A DNA stretch of 64,000 bases. Origin: Corythucha ciliata (lineage: Eukaryota > Arthropoda > Insecta > Hemiptera > Tingidae). Each line of letters opens with the position of its first letter. The first letter of the stretch is position 1. The notes below the pieces were generated by a model. That model had not been told where the DNA came from. It made no database searches and saw only the letters and a program-made list of their open reading frames with translations. The translations under genes and the position numbers were made by a program. The DNA is taken from positions 12,482,029 through 12,546,028 of the forward strand of contig CM075942.1 of the NCBI GenBank assembly GCA_038030265.1. Direction: 5' to 3'. This document shows positions 1 through 11,290 of the stretch, piece by piece.

Positions 1-215
1 GTTGAAACAGTAGTTTCAACCGTTAAACTTAACCGTGAAAAATAAACGTCATTCTGTTAAAGACAGCTCCAACAGTTATTTGTTCGGTTAAGAGTGCAAA
101 CAACTCTCACGGTAAAAGACTCTTTTACCGTGTATTTAACAGACTTTTCTACACTTTCACGTGCTTAACCGTACAAACAAAGTCGGTTGAGCTGAAAACT
201 TGTCGCCCAGCCGGT

Positions 216-927
216 GTGTATAACGGTAAAACCGAGGTGAATGACCGTGTAACCGAGTTTAATAACGGTAAAACCGAGTTGAATGACGGTAAAACCGAGT
301 TGAACGACCGTATTACCGACCTGAATGAAGGTAAAACAGAGTTGGAAGACGGTAAAACCGAGTTGAATGACGGTAAAACCGAGTTGAATGACGGTGAAAT
401 CAAGTTGGAATGATGGAGAAACCGAGTTGAATGACGGTGAAACCGAGTTGAGCGACCATGTTACCGTGTTGAATGACGGTAAAACCGAGCGAAGTGACGG
501 TAAAGCAGAATTCAATGACGGTGAAATCAAGCTGAATGACGGTAAAACCAAGTTTAACGACCGCATTACCGACCTGAATGAAGGTAAAATAGAGTTGGAC
601 GACGGTAAAACCGAGTTGAATGACGGTGAAACCGAGTTGAACGACCATGTTACCGAGTTGAATGACGGTAAAGCTGAGTTCAACAGTCGGATTACCGAGA
701 TGAATGACGGTAAAACCGAGCGAAGTGACGGTAAAGCAGAATTCAATGACGGTGAAGTCGAGTTGAATGACGGTGAAACCGAGTTGAGCGACCATGTCAC
801 CGAGTTGCATGACGGTAAAGCCGAGTTGAACGGTCGTGTTACCGAGATGAATGACGGTAAAACCGAGCGTAGTGACGGTAAAGCAGAATTCAATGATGGT
901 GAAATCGAGTTGAATTTGGCGATGTAA
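216..927 (+). repeat. 21-base minisatellite, block 1 (open in several frames)
   Basis: About 33 degenerate copies of a 21-base unit lie here. One unit reads ACGGTAAAACCGAG followed by TTGAATG, and it contains the interrupted palindrome CGGT-AAA-ACCG. Because 21 is a multiple of three, a frame without stops stays open. On the + strand it reads as a heptad (NDGKTEL with ELSDHVT, ERSDGKA and EFNDGEV variants), in two pieces (216-413 and 388-927) separated by a one-base frame change near 400. Two frames on the - strand are also open (165-893, 400-975). Most differences between units change amino acids, which does not suggest protein-level selection. I therefore annotate it as a repeat. A coiled-coil-like protein with one leucine per heptad is possible but unsupported, since no start context, splice sites or flanking domain can be seen. 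Confidence 0.85.
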
Positions 928-1566
928 CAGAGTTGAATGACGGTGTGAACCCGGCTCCATGGCCACTAATATCAAATGTACTGACGTTGTACTGTGTAGG
1001 CGGACGATGAAACCGATGAAACGAAATTTTCATTTTCTAAAACTTCCGTATCTTGCAACTTTCGCAAATTTCCCTGGGTCCCAGGTCACAATCAAAGAAA
1101 GCGGGATATTTTTCGATGAAGAACACACACAAAAAATGTAAATCGAATCAAACTCAATGCTCCCATCGATAGCCTAGTATTTATTTTTATTTAATGAAAG
1201 CATTCAGATACATATAGATATAACGTTACCCAAGAGGTCCCCTCCCACATTTCATCATCCTATAAAACTCTCCTATTCTGGCAGTCTTAGACAAGCAGTT
1301 TTTAACCGACTTCCACACTCGTAACTAGATGCAACAACCAAGTAGATGGTTCAGTAAGGCTACCCTTAACCGTCAAAATTCTGTTGATTCAGGGTGCTCT
1401 ATCGGTTGAAGCACTCCCTCTCTTTGTTTTTAGCGGCATCTGCAGAAAACGCGCAAGGTCAGTCTTCCTCACTGCTCCAAGTAACTTCGCACTTCTCATT
1501 ATTTAGTCCTCGCCTGCTGAAGTTGTTTCAGTCACTGTAGTCAGTGAAAGAGTTTTTTTTTGTTGT

Positions 1567-1600
<34 letters not shown>

Positions 1601-1693
1601 TGATTTGAGTCGTGTTGAAACAAGAACTTGTGACTCCGAAATGGATGAAGATGTTAAAACTCTTTTGCAAGAGTGGAAGCTGAGCGACTACAC
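928..1693. other. Spacer between minisatellite blocks; 29-base poly-T
   Basis: This stretch separates the two blocks of the 21-base minisatellite and has a much lower ACCG/CGGT density. It ends with a T-rich segment containing an uninterrupted run of T at 1569-1597. No open frame of convincing length or similarity is seen. Confidence 0.6.
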
Positions 1694-1908
1694 GATTGAA
1701 TGACGGTGAAACCGAGTTGAGCGACCATGTTACCGAGTTGAATGACGGTAAAGCCGAGTTGAGCGGTCGTGTTACCGAGATGAATGACGGTAAAACCGAG
1801 CGAAGTGACGGTGAAGCAGAATTCAATGACGGTGAAGTCGAGTTGAATGACGGTAAAACCGAGCGAAGTGACGGTAAAGCAGAATTCAATGACGGTGAAT
1901 TGAAATGA
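1694..1908 (+). repeat. 21-base minisatellite, block 2
   Basis: Ten further copies of the 21-base unit. They follow almost the same order of variant units as 765-905 of block 1 (SDHV, GRVTEM, TERSDGKAEF, NDGEV types when read on +). This shared order implies duplication of a multi-unit segment rather than independent expansion. An open frame runs 1696-1908 on + and another 1596-1889 on -, as expected for a period divisible by three. Confidence 0.85.
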
Positions 1909-2291
1909 CGGTGGTGAATTTTCTACTTATTGTTTTGTATTATGTTTGAATATATTTCGTGTTTCTTCTTTCACGACTTCTTCGCATGTGAACTAAAATT
2001 TACGTTCATCCCATTTCCAATTTTAATCTTTTTTTTACCAATATCAGAATTTCAGAACACTCACTTTCAAGGTAACTCAAATTTTTTTTTAGGGTCTCAA
2101 ACCGCGCTGAACCGAGCGTCGAGAGAAATCAGGATTTGAAATGGAAATTTAATCTGTGGTTTACCTCTGACGCTCGGCTCAACCATTTTTTGCGGCAAAT
2201 TTGGCCGTAAAGAATCAGTAAGGCTAACCGTGAAAAGTGGAAGCACGTACCGAGAAAGTCGGTGACAAATTACCGTTTGTACCACAGTAGA

Positions 2292-2519
2292 AACGGTATA
2301 TTCTACCGTATGCCGACGGTAGTATTTACCGTTATTTCACGGTTGACACCAGAATCAAGACGGTACCTCTTAACCGAGGTGAGACACCTGTTTTAACTGT
2401 GATATAACGGTATATTCCACCGTATGCCAACGGTAGCATGTACCGTTATGTCACGGTTGACACCAGACTCAAGACGGCGTTTCTTAACCGAGTAGAAATA
2501 CCTGTTTTACCGTTGAGTA
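2292..2519. repeat. 114-base tandem duplication within the ACCG island
   Basis: Two adjacent copies start at 2292 and 2406 with AACGGTATATTC. Both continue through CCGTATGCC, ACGGTAG, ACCGTTAT, CACGGTTGACACCAGA, CAAGACGG, TTAACCGAG and CACCTGTTTT-like segments in the same order. They differ by scattered substitutions. The second copy ends in ACCGTTGAG where the first ends in AACTGTGAT. Confidence 0.85.
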
Positions 2520-2840
2520 ACCGTTGATGCAACCGTCATGACAGTAGAATTTTACCGTTTTTTTCTGCTGATGCTACCGTATAATATCCAAAATTCGGTT
2601 CGCCACTACCGTAAACACACTGTTGGACTAACCGCCTGACACGGCTGTGATTACCGAGTATACGGTCAGCTTTCACCGAAGTTAGACAGTTGCTGTAACA
2701 GACAAGGGTGTTGTGGGTCGGAAGAATCTACCGTAAAGTAACGGTCAGAGTTAACCGTCTAGTGACGGTTCATTCAACAGATATGTCTCAACTGACTGGG
2801 ACCATGTGTTTAACCGTGTTTGTGGCTTGACCGTCAGACT

Positions 2841-3043
2841 CGGTTGCAAACATTTTACCGACAATATGCGCTAACCGAGTGCATTTAACCGCATCAAGCT
2901 TGTCGGTAGACTTTACCAACTCATGACGGTTGCAAACATTTTACCGACAACATGCGTTAACCGAGTCAAGACGTGCATTCAACCGTATCAAGCTTGTCGG
3001 TTGACATTACAGACTCGTGACGGTTGCAAACATTTTACCGAGA
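2841..3043. repeat. 86-94-base tandem repeat, 2.3 copies
   Basis: Copies begin at 2841, 2927 and 3021 with CGGTTGCAAACATTTTACCG. The first two continue with ACAAYATGCGYTAACCGAG and ATCAAGCTTGTCGGT. The third is cut short at the palindrome that begins at 3044. Confidence 0.85.
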
Positions 3044-3069
3044 TTTCTCGGTTAAAATTAACCGAGAAA
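3044..3069. repeat. Perfect 26-base palindrome at the island edge
   Basis: Twelve-base arms TTTCTCGGTTAA and TTAACCGAGAAA flank a two-base AA centre with no mismatch. The right arm is the last ACCG-rich sequence before ordinary DNA resumes. Confidence 0.9.
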
Positions 3070-6000
3070 GTGCCTCTTTTTTTCCCAGTAATATACCTAC
3101 CCCGCGGGAATCAAGATAACTTTAAAAATAAGGCCGGAACTTACTAGTTCTTTTTCTCCCTAAGCTAATGGCTAGAACATTGTTTCATAAGAAGAAAGAG
3201 TTTATCAGATTTGTGGTGGAACCCCTCCCAAGATAGAATCCTAGATCCGCCACTGCTGCCCTCGCAACGATTTTTTAGTTTAGTGGCAAGTCGCGAGTTA
3301 TTAAACTCAACTAAATTACTCGACCAGTGGCAGAGGGAACAAGGCTTAAGAGGGAGCTGCAATGATAATACATCGACCCCCTCCTATCAATGATTGTTTA
3401 CTACTCGACGTATAATGTCATTGGAGACTGTGTCTATGCTCTTCAGCTGTTTGATTAGCCACGGATCTGACATTTGTTGTTTTGCCTTGATGGCTAAAAT
3501 GCCCAGGTTTGGGTCCAAAAAACTGAATTTGTAGTCCATGCTCGAATATTTTTTTAAAAAATGATGTCAAAAGGGGCCAGCTTTACCCGCGTATAACGCA
3601 GTCCGCCACGTGGATCAATCCAGTTCACTCTGTCGGATTTATACCACCACCAATCCAAGGGTGAGGGGGTGGGAATTGCGGGGCTTATTGTTATTAGCAA
3701 GTCAGTCAGCTCAGTTAAAACATGAACCTTTTTTTGCCACAAAATGAGAATAAACGGGCCTAAAACTGGTATTTCGGTCTAGCAAATCATTGAAACGTGT
3801 AGGACTCTCCAAAGTCCTCGGGGAACTCTGCTCTGTCCTGTCGTGTGGTACATAATAGTGTTCTCTCGCTAGAGGCGAAACAGAGTGGGGCTTAGTTGTT
3901 GGTTCGTGAGAATGGCGAAGTGACGATCTATGCACCTCAAACGCCTAAACCAATACCATTCGCACCCTAAAACTTGACTAAAAATCAACTATTCGCCCTG
4001 GCGGAACGGTGGAAATAGTCAAACTGATCTAAACACGCCTTATGTAGAAATGACGTCACTGACAATTTACGTTCTACAAATGGCTCTGTCCACCTTCAAA
4101 ATGGCTGAACTGACGGTAACCACATGAGAATTCCCCTAGTACCTTTATACCTGATGCAAATGGAATAACTCGCTCCTGGAAAACTGTAAAACCGGGCTCC
4201 TTGCCCTTCTCCTTTCTCACCTTTGGCATGTTCTTGAGTACAATGTTTTTCGACCACCACTGTTTAGAGTCATTACGGTACGGAATTTAATCGAATTATT
4301 ACTCAATTCAGGAGAAATAAAAGTCGTCCGTCGATGAGTTGATTACAGTGCCCTCAATTCTATGCGTTCTTACGCTATACGCCCTTATAAAGACTGAATT
4401 TTAAGCCTTCAACGCGAGGAGAGAATTCCAAGCGATAACATCGCCGGATTAACTTTCTTCCCTCGTGAGTGCCTGTAGTCGCCTCAAATACGAGGTCGAG
4501 AATGGACTTGAACTCTATACTAAACTGAGGCTAAAAACTCAATTTTTAAAATGGCCTCAAAGCGGCCTAGATTGAGCACATTTCAGCATTACGGTGGCAG
4601 GGAAGGGGGTGTTTTATATTATTAAGAAAAGGAAAATGGTTGAAAGGAATGAACAGGTGAAGCGGGGATTGAGCTTACGTGTCATGAAGGAGAACGACAA
4701 TAAGGTGCGTGTAAGGCTTTCGACTGCCTTTTGGGGAAAAGCTATTCAATTTAGGGGAGCTATCCGAGCCTTTCCCTCTCGCTACTTTTCCAGGCCCACA
4801 GTACCCATTTCGAGAAAGGTGCGCTCTCTTTTCCGCCCCCTCTACTCCCACCAACTTCACTCGGAAAATAGCACACACCCGAAAAACTCCCCTCTATATC
4901 GTCTTTATACCTCGGTGCACTGCTCCTTTTACCCGTATACACCCTCCACCCAGCCCTTTTTCTTTTTCTGGTGAACGTTGAAAGTAAAGAAAGTTGCGCC
5001 GAGTGGTGGAGAAAAGGGCCTTCTCACTCAATCTCGCTCATTCCTTCTCCCTTCGCCGCTATAAGGTATTGATCTTAGGGAGAGTGAGCTTCCAACAAAC
5101 CCTCCTCTCCACCCCTCCAACACTGAACATTATAGCGCATCCCTCAACTCTTCGTAAGAGTTGCCAACTAATCCAAAGGAGAGAAGAAAAACACTGTTTT
5201 TCACATGACTGCTCTTTTTTCTGTCTGGAAGGGCTGGAAGAGGGTGACCTCAAAAACTACAAATGCTCGCATTCGCTTCAGCTTCTTGGGATTTGCTCCC
5301 CCCCCCCTCACAACCATCCAACCCTTTGCCAGTTCGTTTCGATCCACTTAAAAGTTTTAAAAAGGAGTAATAAAACAGAATTACCCTAATTTCCTGTTTC
5401 CGCTCCATTAAATCTCGGAGCAATTTGCGAAATTAAATTTTTGAACAAAAACATTGTTTGCTGTTTGTTCTAAAACTCCAAAAAAAAATAACGCTCTTAC
5501 CACAGTCATTCATTCCGTAGCTTCTCAACGGAGGAATTTAAATATATTCACAGGGCACTGTGAGGGTAAAAAAAAAAAAAAAAAACTTTTATCCTCACGA
5601 GTCCAGTTCCCCGTACTCACCCCCGATAAAAACTCGTCGCATGTAAATCGAGCATTACCGACATTTCCATATTATATATATATAATATCGTCTTGAGCAG
5701 GTTCAAATGAGGACTTTTTTCAGGTGGGTGTTTGGTCGCGCTTCGCCGGCTTTTTAATTAAGGGAAAGGTCGGCGATAAGGCGCCTTATAATAAGAAATA
5801 AAAAAACCACAAACCGTCCTTTATTTTCTGTCGATTCTTCACGCATTGCAGCAGGCTGAAGCCACACTCGAGTTGCACCAAAAAAAAAAAAAAAAGAAGT
5901 AATTATTATGCGATTCCGATACATTGTAAAAAGACGAAGCGATGCAACCACCGAAGACAGGCGGTAAAAAGCAATTAAATTTAAATTTTAACGACGCAAT

Positions 6001-8490
6001 AAAGCTGTTTCATAGTCGTAAACGCTTACAAGAAATGAATTTACGGCATTTTCTGGTTCTCCCGGGGAGGAGTGACAGGATGTAATTGACGTAATGACAC
6101 TAAAAAGAAATCAAATGAATCTTACGGTGACTATGCTTATTCCGGCGAGAATAAATCTCCCTAGAGGATATTTTTTTTCTTCTTCTCTACGGATCGGAAA
6201 AAAAGAAACAATTTAAGCCTTCGATATGGCTTTGGAGAAAAGTTTGCAAGGAATAGTGTTGTTGGCAGTTTTACTGCAACAGAAATGACTTTTGAACGGT
6301 GAATTCGTACCTCACGCGGCTTCCAAGAGATTTTTAAGCGCGAGGTATTCGAGCGGCAAGTCATTCCTGTGGAAGAGGGAGAGAGATAGAGGGAGTGAGA
6401 ATGAGAGAGAGTGAGTGAGTGAATAAGCACTTTGGCTCACTCTTTTTGTGCGTCCGTAAAAAGTATGAAAATGAGCCCCCCCCCCTCCCAAGCGTCGGCA
6501 AAACATACAAAGGATTTCTTTTTATTCATTTTGCGCCGCAACATCCACTAATACTTCGGGTGGTTCGACCGTCGAAATTTTGTGTTTAGTAACCGTTCGT
6601 TACATTGAGGGGCACAAATATGCGGGAAAACATCGTAATCTGCAGGGGGGGGGGCGGGATCGAGAAATTAGAGGTCTTTTGAGACCATTATAAGGTGCCT
6701 ATTAACAGCTGGACCGTGTATTAGCTAAATTTGATTAGGTATAGACACCTATGTATTATGAAGTGGTTAGTCTAATAGACGAATCAGGCGTACAATTTCC
6801 TAGTCATCTAATAGCCCGTTTTCGGGCGGGGCCGTCAACAAAGTACATGAATTCTTGGTGTAAATTAATACGCCCCCCTCATACACACACATCAGGAGAC
6901 CTCCCTTGCATCATTTTAATGCTTTATTAAGAGTACTGAAGCATCATCGTGTGCTTATTAAAATACACTGCAAATGAGTTAACGAGGAATACTAAAGGGC
7001 GATATTTTATTCATGGAGGAAATATAATTAAAAAGAACATTCCTCACTATGTCACTGCTCGGCTCCATTTTTGAAATATTTCAAATTGCGTCGCTTCTTC
7101 GCCACGGAAAAACGACCAATAAAACGATCGATTTTAATATTCCGCGTCCGATTCCCGGAAAGGGGGAGATGTGTGTGCTTCTTGTATCAATTTGAGGGAT
7201 GAGCGTACGCAACAAGCATAAAATAGACGCGCGAAGTTGTCTAAAAATGATATAATAATACGTTGAAATTCATCATCTACTAAGTTTAGAACCCCCGGGC
7301 CCGTCACCACACTATTATTCCACGTGATTGCGTTTTAGTATACCTGAAGCCTTCACACGACCAGAAATAGAGAAAGTTCTTTTCGTTCCGTCTTCGACCC
7401 AGTGGAAGGGCAATATGAGGCTATACGTATTCTTCGTTCCTTTAGCGATTTCCTACAAGGTTTTCTAGGAGTATCGTAGACCATTTTCAATCAATTTTCA
7501 ACGTTTATTGCGTGCAAATAGGGCGAGGGAAATCAATTAAATTATATTTTTCATCGCTTTTTAGATCAGATTGTGCGATTAAAATCAAGAGACGAGAAAT
7601 AGTTTTCGACGAGAATCGAAAGGGGTTTTCCTCGACTTTTTATTTTATTTTATTGTTTTTATTAACTCAACATCGCGTCTTTCCACGGATAGCTCATTTC
7701 CATACATCCTGGGGCGAAACAAAGATAGCAATCTCTTTGCACAGACCCAACAGAGGGGGACTTCGCCTCTGGCTGTAGCTGTAGGCATGGTGGAGGGAGG
7801 GGAGGGGGGTTGTGAGAGACAAGAACTGGCTGTTGACAAGAATACAACAACCACCGTGAAAACAACTCCGAGGGTGCACTAACTCAACTGTTTTTATTAT
7901 AAGGACGAAGGTTTTGCTTGTGGAGTGGTTGAATGTGTGATGCGTGTCGGGGAGGAGGGGAGTGGGGAGAGTTGTACTTGATGAGGATGTGGAAATGTTT
8001 TCACGCTACCACAAACTATATAAGAGTGGGTATAATTGAAATCTGTTTAAAAACAGCTCATAAGCAGTGAGGCATTGGAGTGGGGAGGGGTGTGTTTGTT
8101 TTCATACGAATATAAAAACATGGAGTAATGAATTTTAACGCTTCGCCACTAACTTGAAAGATGTCATTCTGAGGGTCCGTTATAGAAACAATGAGAATAT
8201 TTTTTAAACATTGTTTGACTTTATGACAACAAATAAAATGTTTTTTACGTCAATGTTGACGTGGGAAGTGTACACATATACAGACGAGATGTATACATTT
8301 AAATTGATGGAGGGAGGGGGAGTTCATGTTGGTGGCGTCCATGTGGCGCAGTGGCGTACTACTACTAGCGGGACCGAAGGGTGGTCCGCCTCGACCAGAA
8401 CAGAGACCAGATGAGGACAGGGAAAAGCTCTGATGATTATAGTTGAAGGTCGAAACTAACAATAAGACTGGACCGCACCCTTGATCCAAT
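3070..8490. other. No recognisable gene
   Basis: Short open frames here (for example 4594-4974 and 4994-5389 on +) show no motif, domain or splice context I can recognise. Visible features are a dispersed repeat end (3178-3255), a poly-A run near 5568-5585, an AT palindrome around 5668-5690, a GA-rich strand at 6370-6425, a C-run at 6478-6490, a G-run near 6646-6654 and a small hairpin GCCCG-TTTT-CGGGC near 6811-6825. A CAGTGGCGTACTAC motif at 8349, like the ends of hAT-type elements, precedes the first array. Confidence 0.5.
3178..3255 (-). mobile_element. Terminal fragment of a CAGTGGCGGATC-ended element, copy 1
   Basis: About 80 bases match 12290-12368 at roughly 85% by eye: CATTGTTTCATAA, GAGTT-ATCAGATTT, ACCCCTCCCA, then CTAGATCCGCCACTG. 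Read on the - strand it begins CAGTGGCGGATCTAG, a terminus of the kind seen on hAT-type DNA transposons and their non-autonomous copies. The opposite end and target duplication were not found. Confidence 0.6.
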
Positions 8491-9070
8491 ATTCATGATT
8501 GCCTGGTGGTCAATTTCCCAACATTGCGTCCGCCTTTTTCTCATTCTAACCTTTAGCCACAAAAATCAGCGCTTTTTCTCAATTTTATAGCCATGTTGAT
8601 GGTTGTTGGTCCTCCGTAAGCCACGAGTTTGCCAGTATTCTCAATTTTGTTCTGGAAATTGCATCGAACAACCATGAATCAGCGTTTTTTCTCGAATTTT
8701 GATACAAATGAGTGCTTTATCTCAATTTTGGCCGTGAATTAGCGCTTGCTTAAGCGAATTTCTCCCGAGAGCACTGGTAGTGGATGAAGATTTACACAAA
8801 AAAATGATAAGTACATATAAGATTGCCACTCGGTATATGAACCCGCGGTATGAGCTAGAGTCCGCGGATTTCACACCTTTCATCCCAGTTTTCCCAAAGA
8901 CACTTTATAAAATCAATTTCACGGGATTACGGACGTGGATCATTGCTCACAGAAATCAATTTTTTGGGTTTTACTCACCCATAAAGTCAATTTCACATAT
9001 AATGTGTATCCCTAAAAAAAAAAGGATGCACCATTCCAACAATCAAATTTCACGTGGTTGACTCATTGTG
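8490..9070 (+). repeat. Degenerate ~30-base arrays A then B
   Basis: Family A units occupy 8520-8770: TTTTTCTCAATTTT, a GCC-containing stretch, then GAATTAGCG, repeated about every 28-30 bases. Family B units follow at about 8860-9060: a CACGG/CGCGG core, AAATCAATTT and a T-run, with CTCA or CCCA. Units are strongly diverged and vary in length. The open frame 8780-9061 only reflects the array. Confidence 0.65.
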
Positions 9071-9720
9071 GGGCTGAATTTTAGATTTAGGCCAAAAAAA
9101 CGATGTTCTTAAGGCTCAAATTGGTAAATATAATTATTCACGCCCTCTGGGTCTGGAGGCAACTTCTCAGCTGAACTATTGAGAAATAACGCTAATCTCA
9201 AGTTTTTTGTATAGGTCCTTAGCCTGATAAAATACAAAAGTCGTACAGAGGAATGCTGAATGTGATATTCATGGCTGAAACTTCGAAAAAGGGCTAATTC
9301 ACAGTTTCTCGCTGCAACATTGAGAAAATATCGCTTAATCGCAATGTATTGTGGCTATATTAGAATAATAAAACGCTAAAGTGCTTGCGCCAAGTCCGCG
9401 GCTTAAATAGAGAAAAAAGCTTTTGGTTCATGGCTGAAACCAAATGACAAATCGCAGTTAAAATGGAGACAACGGCCAATTCACGGATGGAAGTGAGAAA
9501 ACTCACTAACTCGCGTTTAAATTGAGATAAAGCGCTAAAATTGAGAATCAAAATCGAAGTTCGGGGACTTGAAACGCTTCTTCGCGACTAAAAATAGTAA
9601 AACGCGCACTCATTCTCGGATAAAGTGGAGAAAAATCACTATAAATGGCAAGTGTAAAGCAGTGGGCAAAAAAAAAAAGCAAATTTCGTGGCATCAAAAC
9701 AAAATTTCACGGTTTTGGCC
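9070..9720 (-). repeat. Degenerate ~30-base array A, reverse orientation
   Basis: The reverse-strand form of family A repeats here: GCTAATTC, CGGCTAAAA, TTGAGAAAA, with many substitutions. The switch in strand relative to 8520-8770 happens around 9070-9110, near family B-like sequence. Confidence 0.65.
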
Positions 9721-9980
9721 CATTTAATTCCTGGATTTAGCTCCCGTGAATAGGCGGCAAATTGATTTTCCGTTTAATTTCAGCAGTATGGGGTGGGGGG
9801 GGAACGGGAGGTGCGCTCTCTGCTTTTTAGGTGCGGGCATGGGAAGCTCTGGTATACAGAAACTTGGGATTACCGTGCAGTGGCCGATTTACGGAGTGGG
9901 TTTTGGGGGTTTGACCCCCCCGTCCCTCCAGCATGAAAAGATGAAGTCTCAAAATCGGAGATGAATAATCCTCAACAATG
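9720..9980 (+). mobile_element. Possible terminus of a CAGTGGC-ended element
   Basis: At 9878 the sequence reads CAGTGGCCGATTTACGG, then a G-rich stretch and a C-run (9915-9925). This resembles the termini at 3255, 12368 and 59265. No partner end or target duplication could be assigned. Confidence 0.35.
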
Positions 9981-10019
9981 AACACGTTGGACAATGATAG
10001 TGAAGAGGAGTTTCACCAA

Positions 10020-10640
10020 GCTTAGGCTAGTCTCGGGAGTGGACGGACCGGTCCAGTGCAGGTCGGCGACCTTAAAAAGACCCAGATTTTGCAATTACGC
10101 GGTTATTCAGTCAGAAAGCTTCCAATTTCGTGATTATTCGACAGGCTTTTGGCACTCTTTGGGGTCGGTTAGCCTGGGTTGCACTTCACCGCCACAAGAA
10201 AAGTCCTGAAACTGGCAATTTTGATTTCATTAAGACACTTAACTAACAATTTTACTGAAATTAAGTCCAAAGAAATGTCCGTCCCTCGGATATTCAGCCA
10301 GGAAACTTCCAATTTCAAGGGAATTCGTCGCTGCTGATGCTGGCATATAGTTTCGCCGCCACAAAAAAAGCTCTCAAAATTAGTAATTTTGCTTAAATTA
10401 ACAATTAGCACCCTAAAATTGCATTTTCGAATGAATTGAGACCCAAAAGTAGCATTGCCTCGGATATTCGGTCATAGAACTTCAAATTTCCCGCGGGTAA
10501 TCGTCAGACTCCGGAGCCGGGCTAGCCTGTTGGAACCGCCGCAACGAAAAAAGGTCCCAAAACATGCAATAATTGTTTGAATTAAGACGCAAATCGCGTG
10601 TATTCCACGGGGAAACTTTTCATTTCGGTTCAAAGGAACC
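10020..10640 (+). repeat. ~180-base degenerate tandem repeat, family C
   Basis: Two landmarks recur in order. The first is CTTCCAATTTC or a variant followed by TTCG and GACAG-like sequence (about 10111, 10299, 10476). The second is a CCGCCACAA-AAAAG-TC motif (about 10187, 10353, 10537). Spacing is 165-190 bases. A related copy sits at 11390-11540, where a poly-A stretch replaces part of the second landmark. Confidence 0.6.
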
Positions 10641-11290
10641 GAAATTGCTAGCTCACTTATATTAATCTATAAATGATGCAATGGACCATTTTCCAACATG
10701 AAAAAACCGCTGTTTTGGCTATGAAACCTTGAAGTACGTGGTATATTAATGTTTTAAAGTTAAATATTTGCCTTGAATAAGCAATCGTCAAATGTTTCTT
10801 CGTTGTTACGAAGCGTTTTTTAAAAATATTGAACGTTATTCTGTGGCTAAAGTCTGTCCACTTAGTGATGGACTCTCGAACGTGTTGCTTCACTTCGATA
10901 GTTCGATTTGTTCACTCCCACTAAAAATATTCAAAGAAATCAACAAAAAACTTTTACTGCGGGCACTATGGTTACGTATAGACTCTACACAGTGATCATT
11001 TTGTTCTAATATTATTCCCGGTGCTTTGTTTTTAGAAGAAGGGTTAAAGGGGAAGCTCATTTCAATAAATTCGGAGGTGGGCGAGAGTTCATCACTAAGT
11101 GGACAGACTTTAGTTTAATACTTTAGCCTCTTTTCACACGTGACGTCACATCCCTATTTTTCATTTTTTCATTTTTCTGCATGGGAGTGGGGTAAACAAT
11201 TTTTAAAGTGTTTTTCCGTGAACATTTCATTCTAATAACTCATTTCCCATACATTTTATTTTTTTATTTCTCCGGAAAAAGGTCCATTAC
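10640..11290. other. Gap between repeat arrays; nothing recognised
   Basis: Unique-looking AT-rich sequence with short open frames (10657-10893 on -, 10792-10995 on +) that show no recognisable motif. Confidence 0.45.

Larger units (their letters stand above)
1..3069. repeat. Island saturated with ACCG/CGGT motifs
   Basis: Nearly every 60-base line between 1-930, 1690-1910 and 2200-3069 carries about four or more copies of ACCG or CGGT, mostly as AACCG, ACCGT, ACCGAG or ACGGT. This is far above what an AT-rich sequence would give. The motif persists where the sequence is not arranged as a 21-base tandem repeat (1-180 and 2200-3069). The density drops sharply after 3069 and in the spacer at 930-1690. 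A hairpin opens the window at 1-20 (GTTGAAAC, loop AGTA, GTTTCAAC), and a perfect palindrome closes the island at 3044-3069. No function is established. The motif resembles the animal Myb recognition core (YAACNG), but that is only a resemblance. Confidence 0.75.

Noticed and set aside
165..975. Long open frames on the - strand across the minisatellite
   Set aside because: A 21-base period keeps unrelated frames open on both strands; there is no start context, domain or codon-level constraint.
1..3069. Telomeric or centromeric satellite
   Set aside because: The unit is unlike known telomere repeats and the blocks are short and interrupted; no evidence for centromere function.
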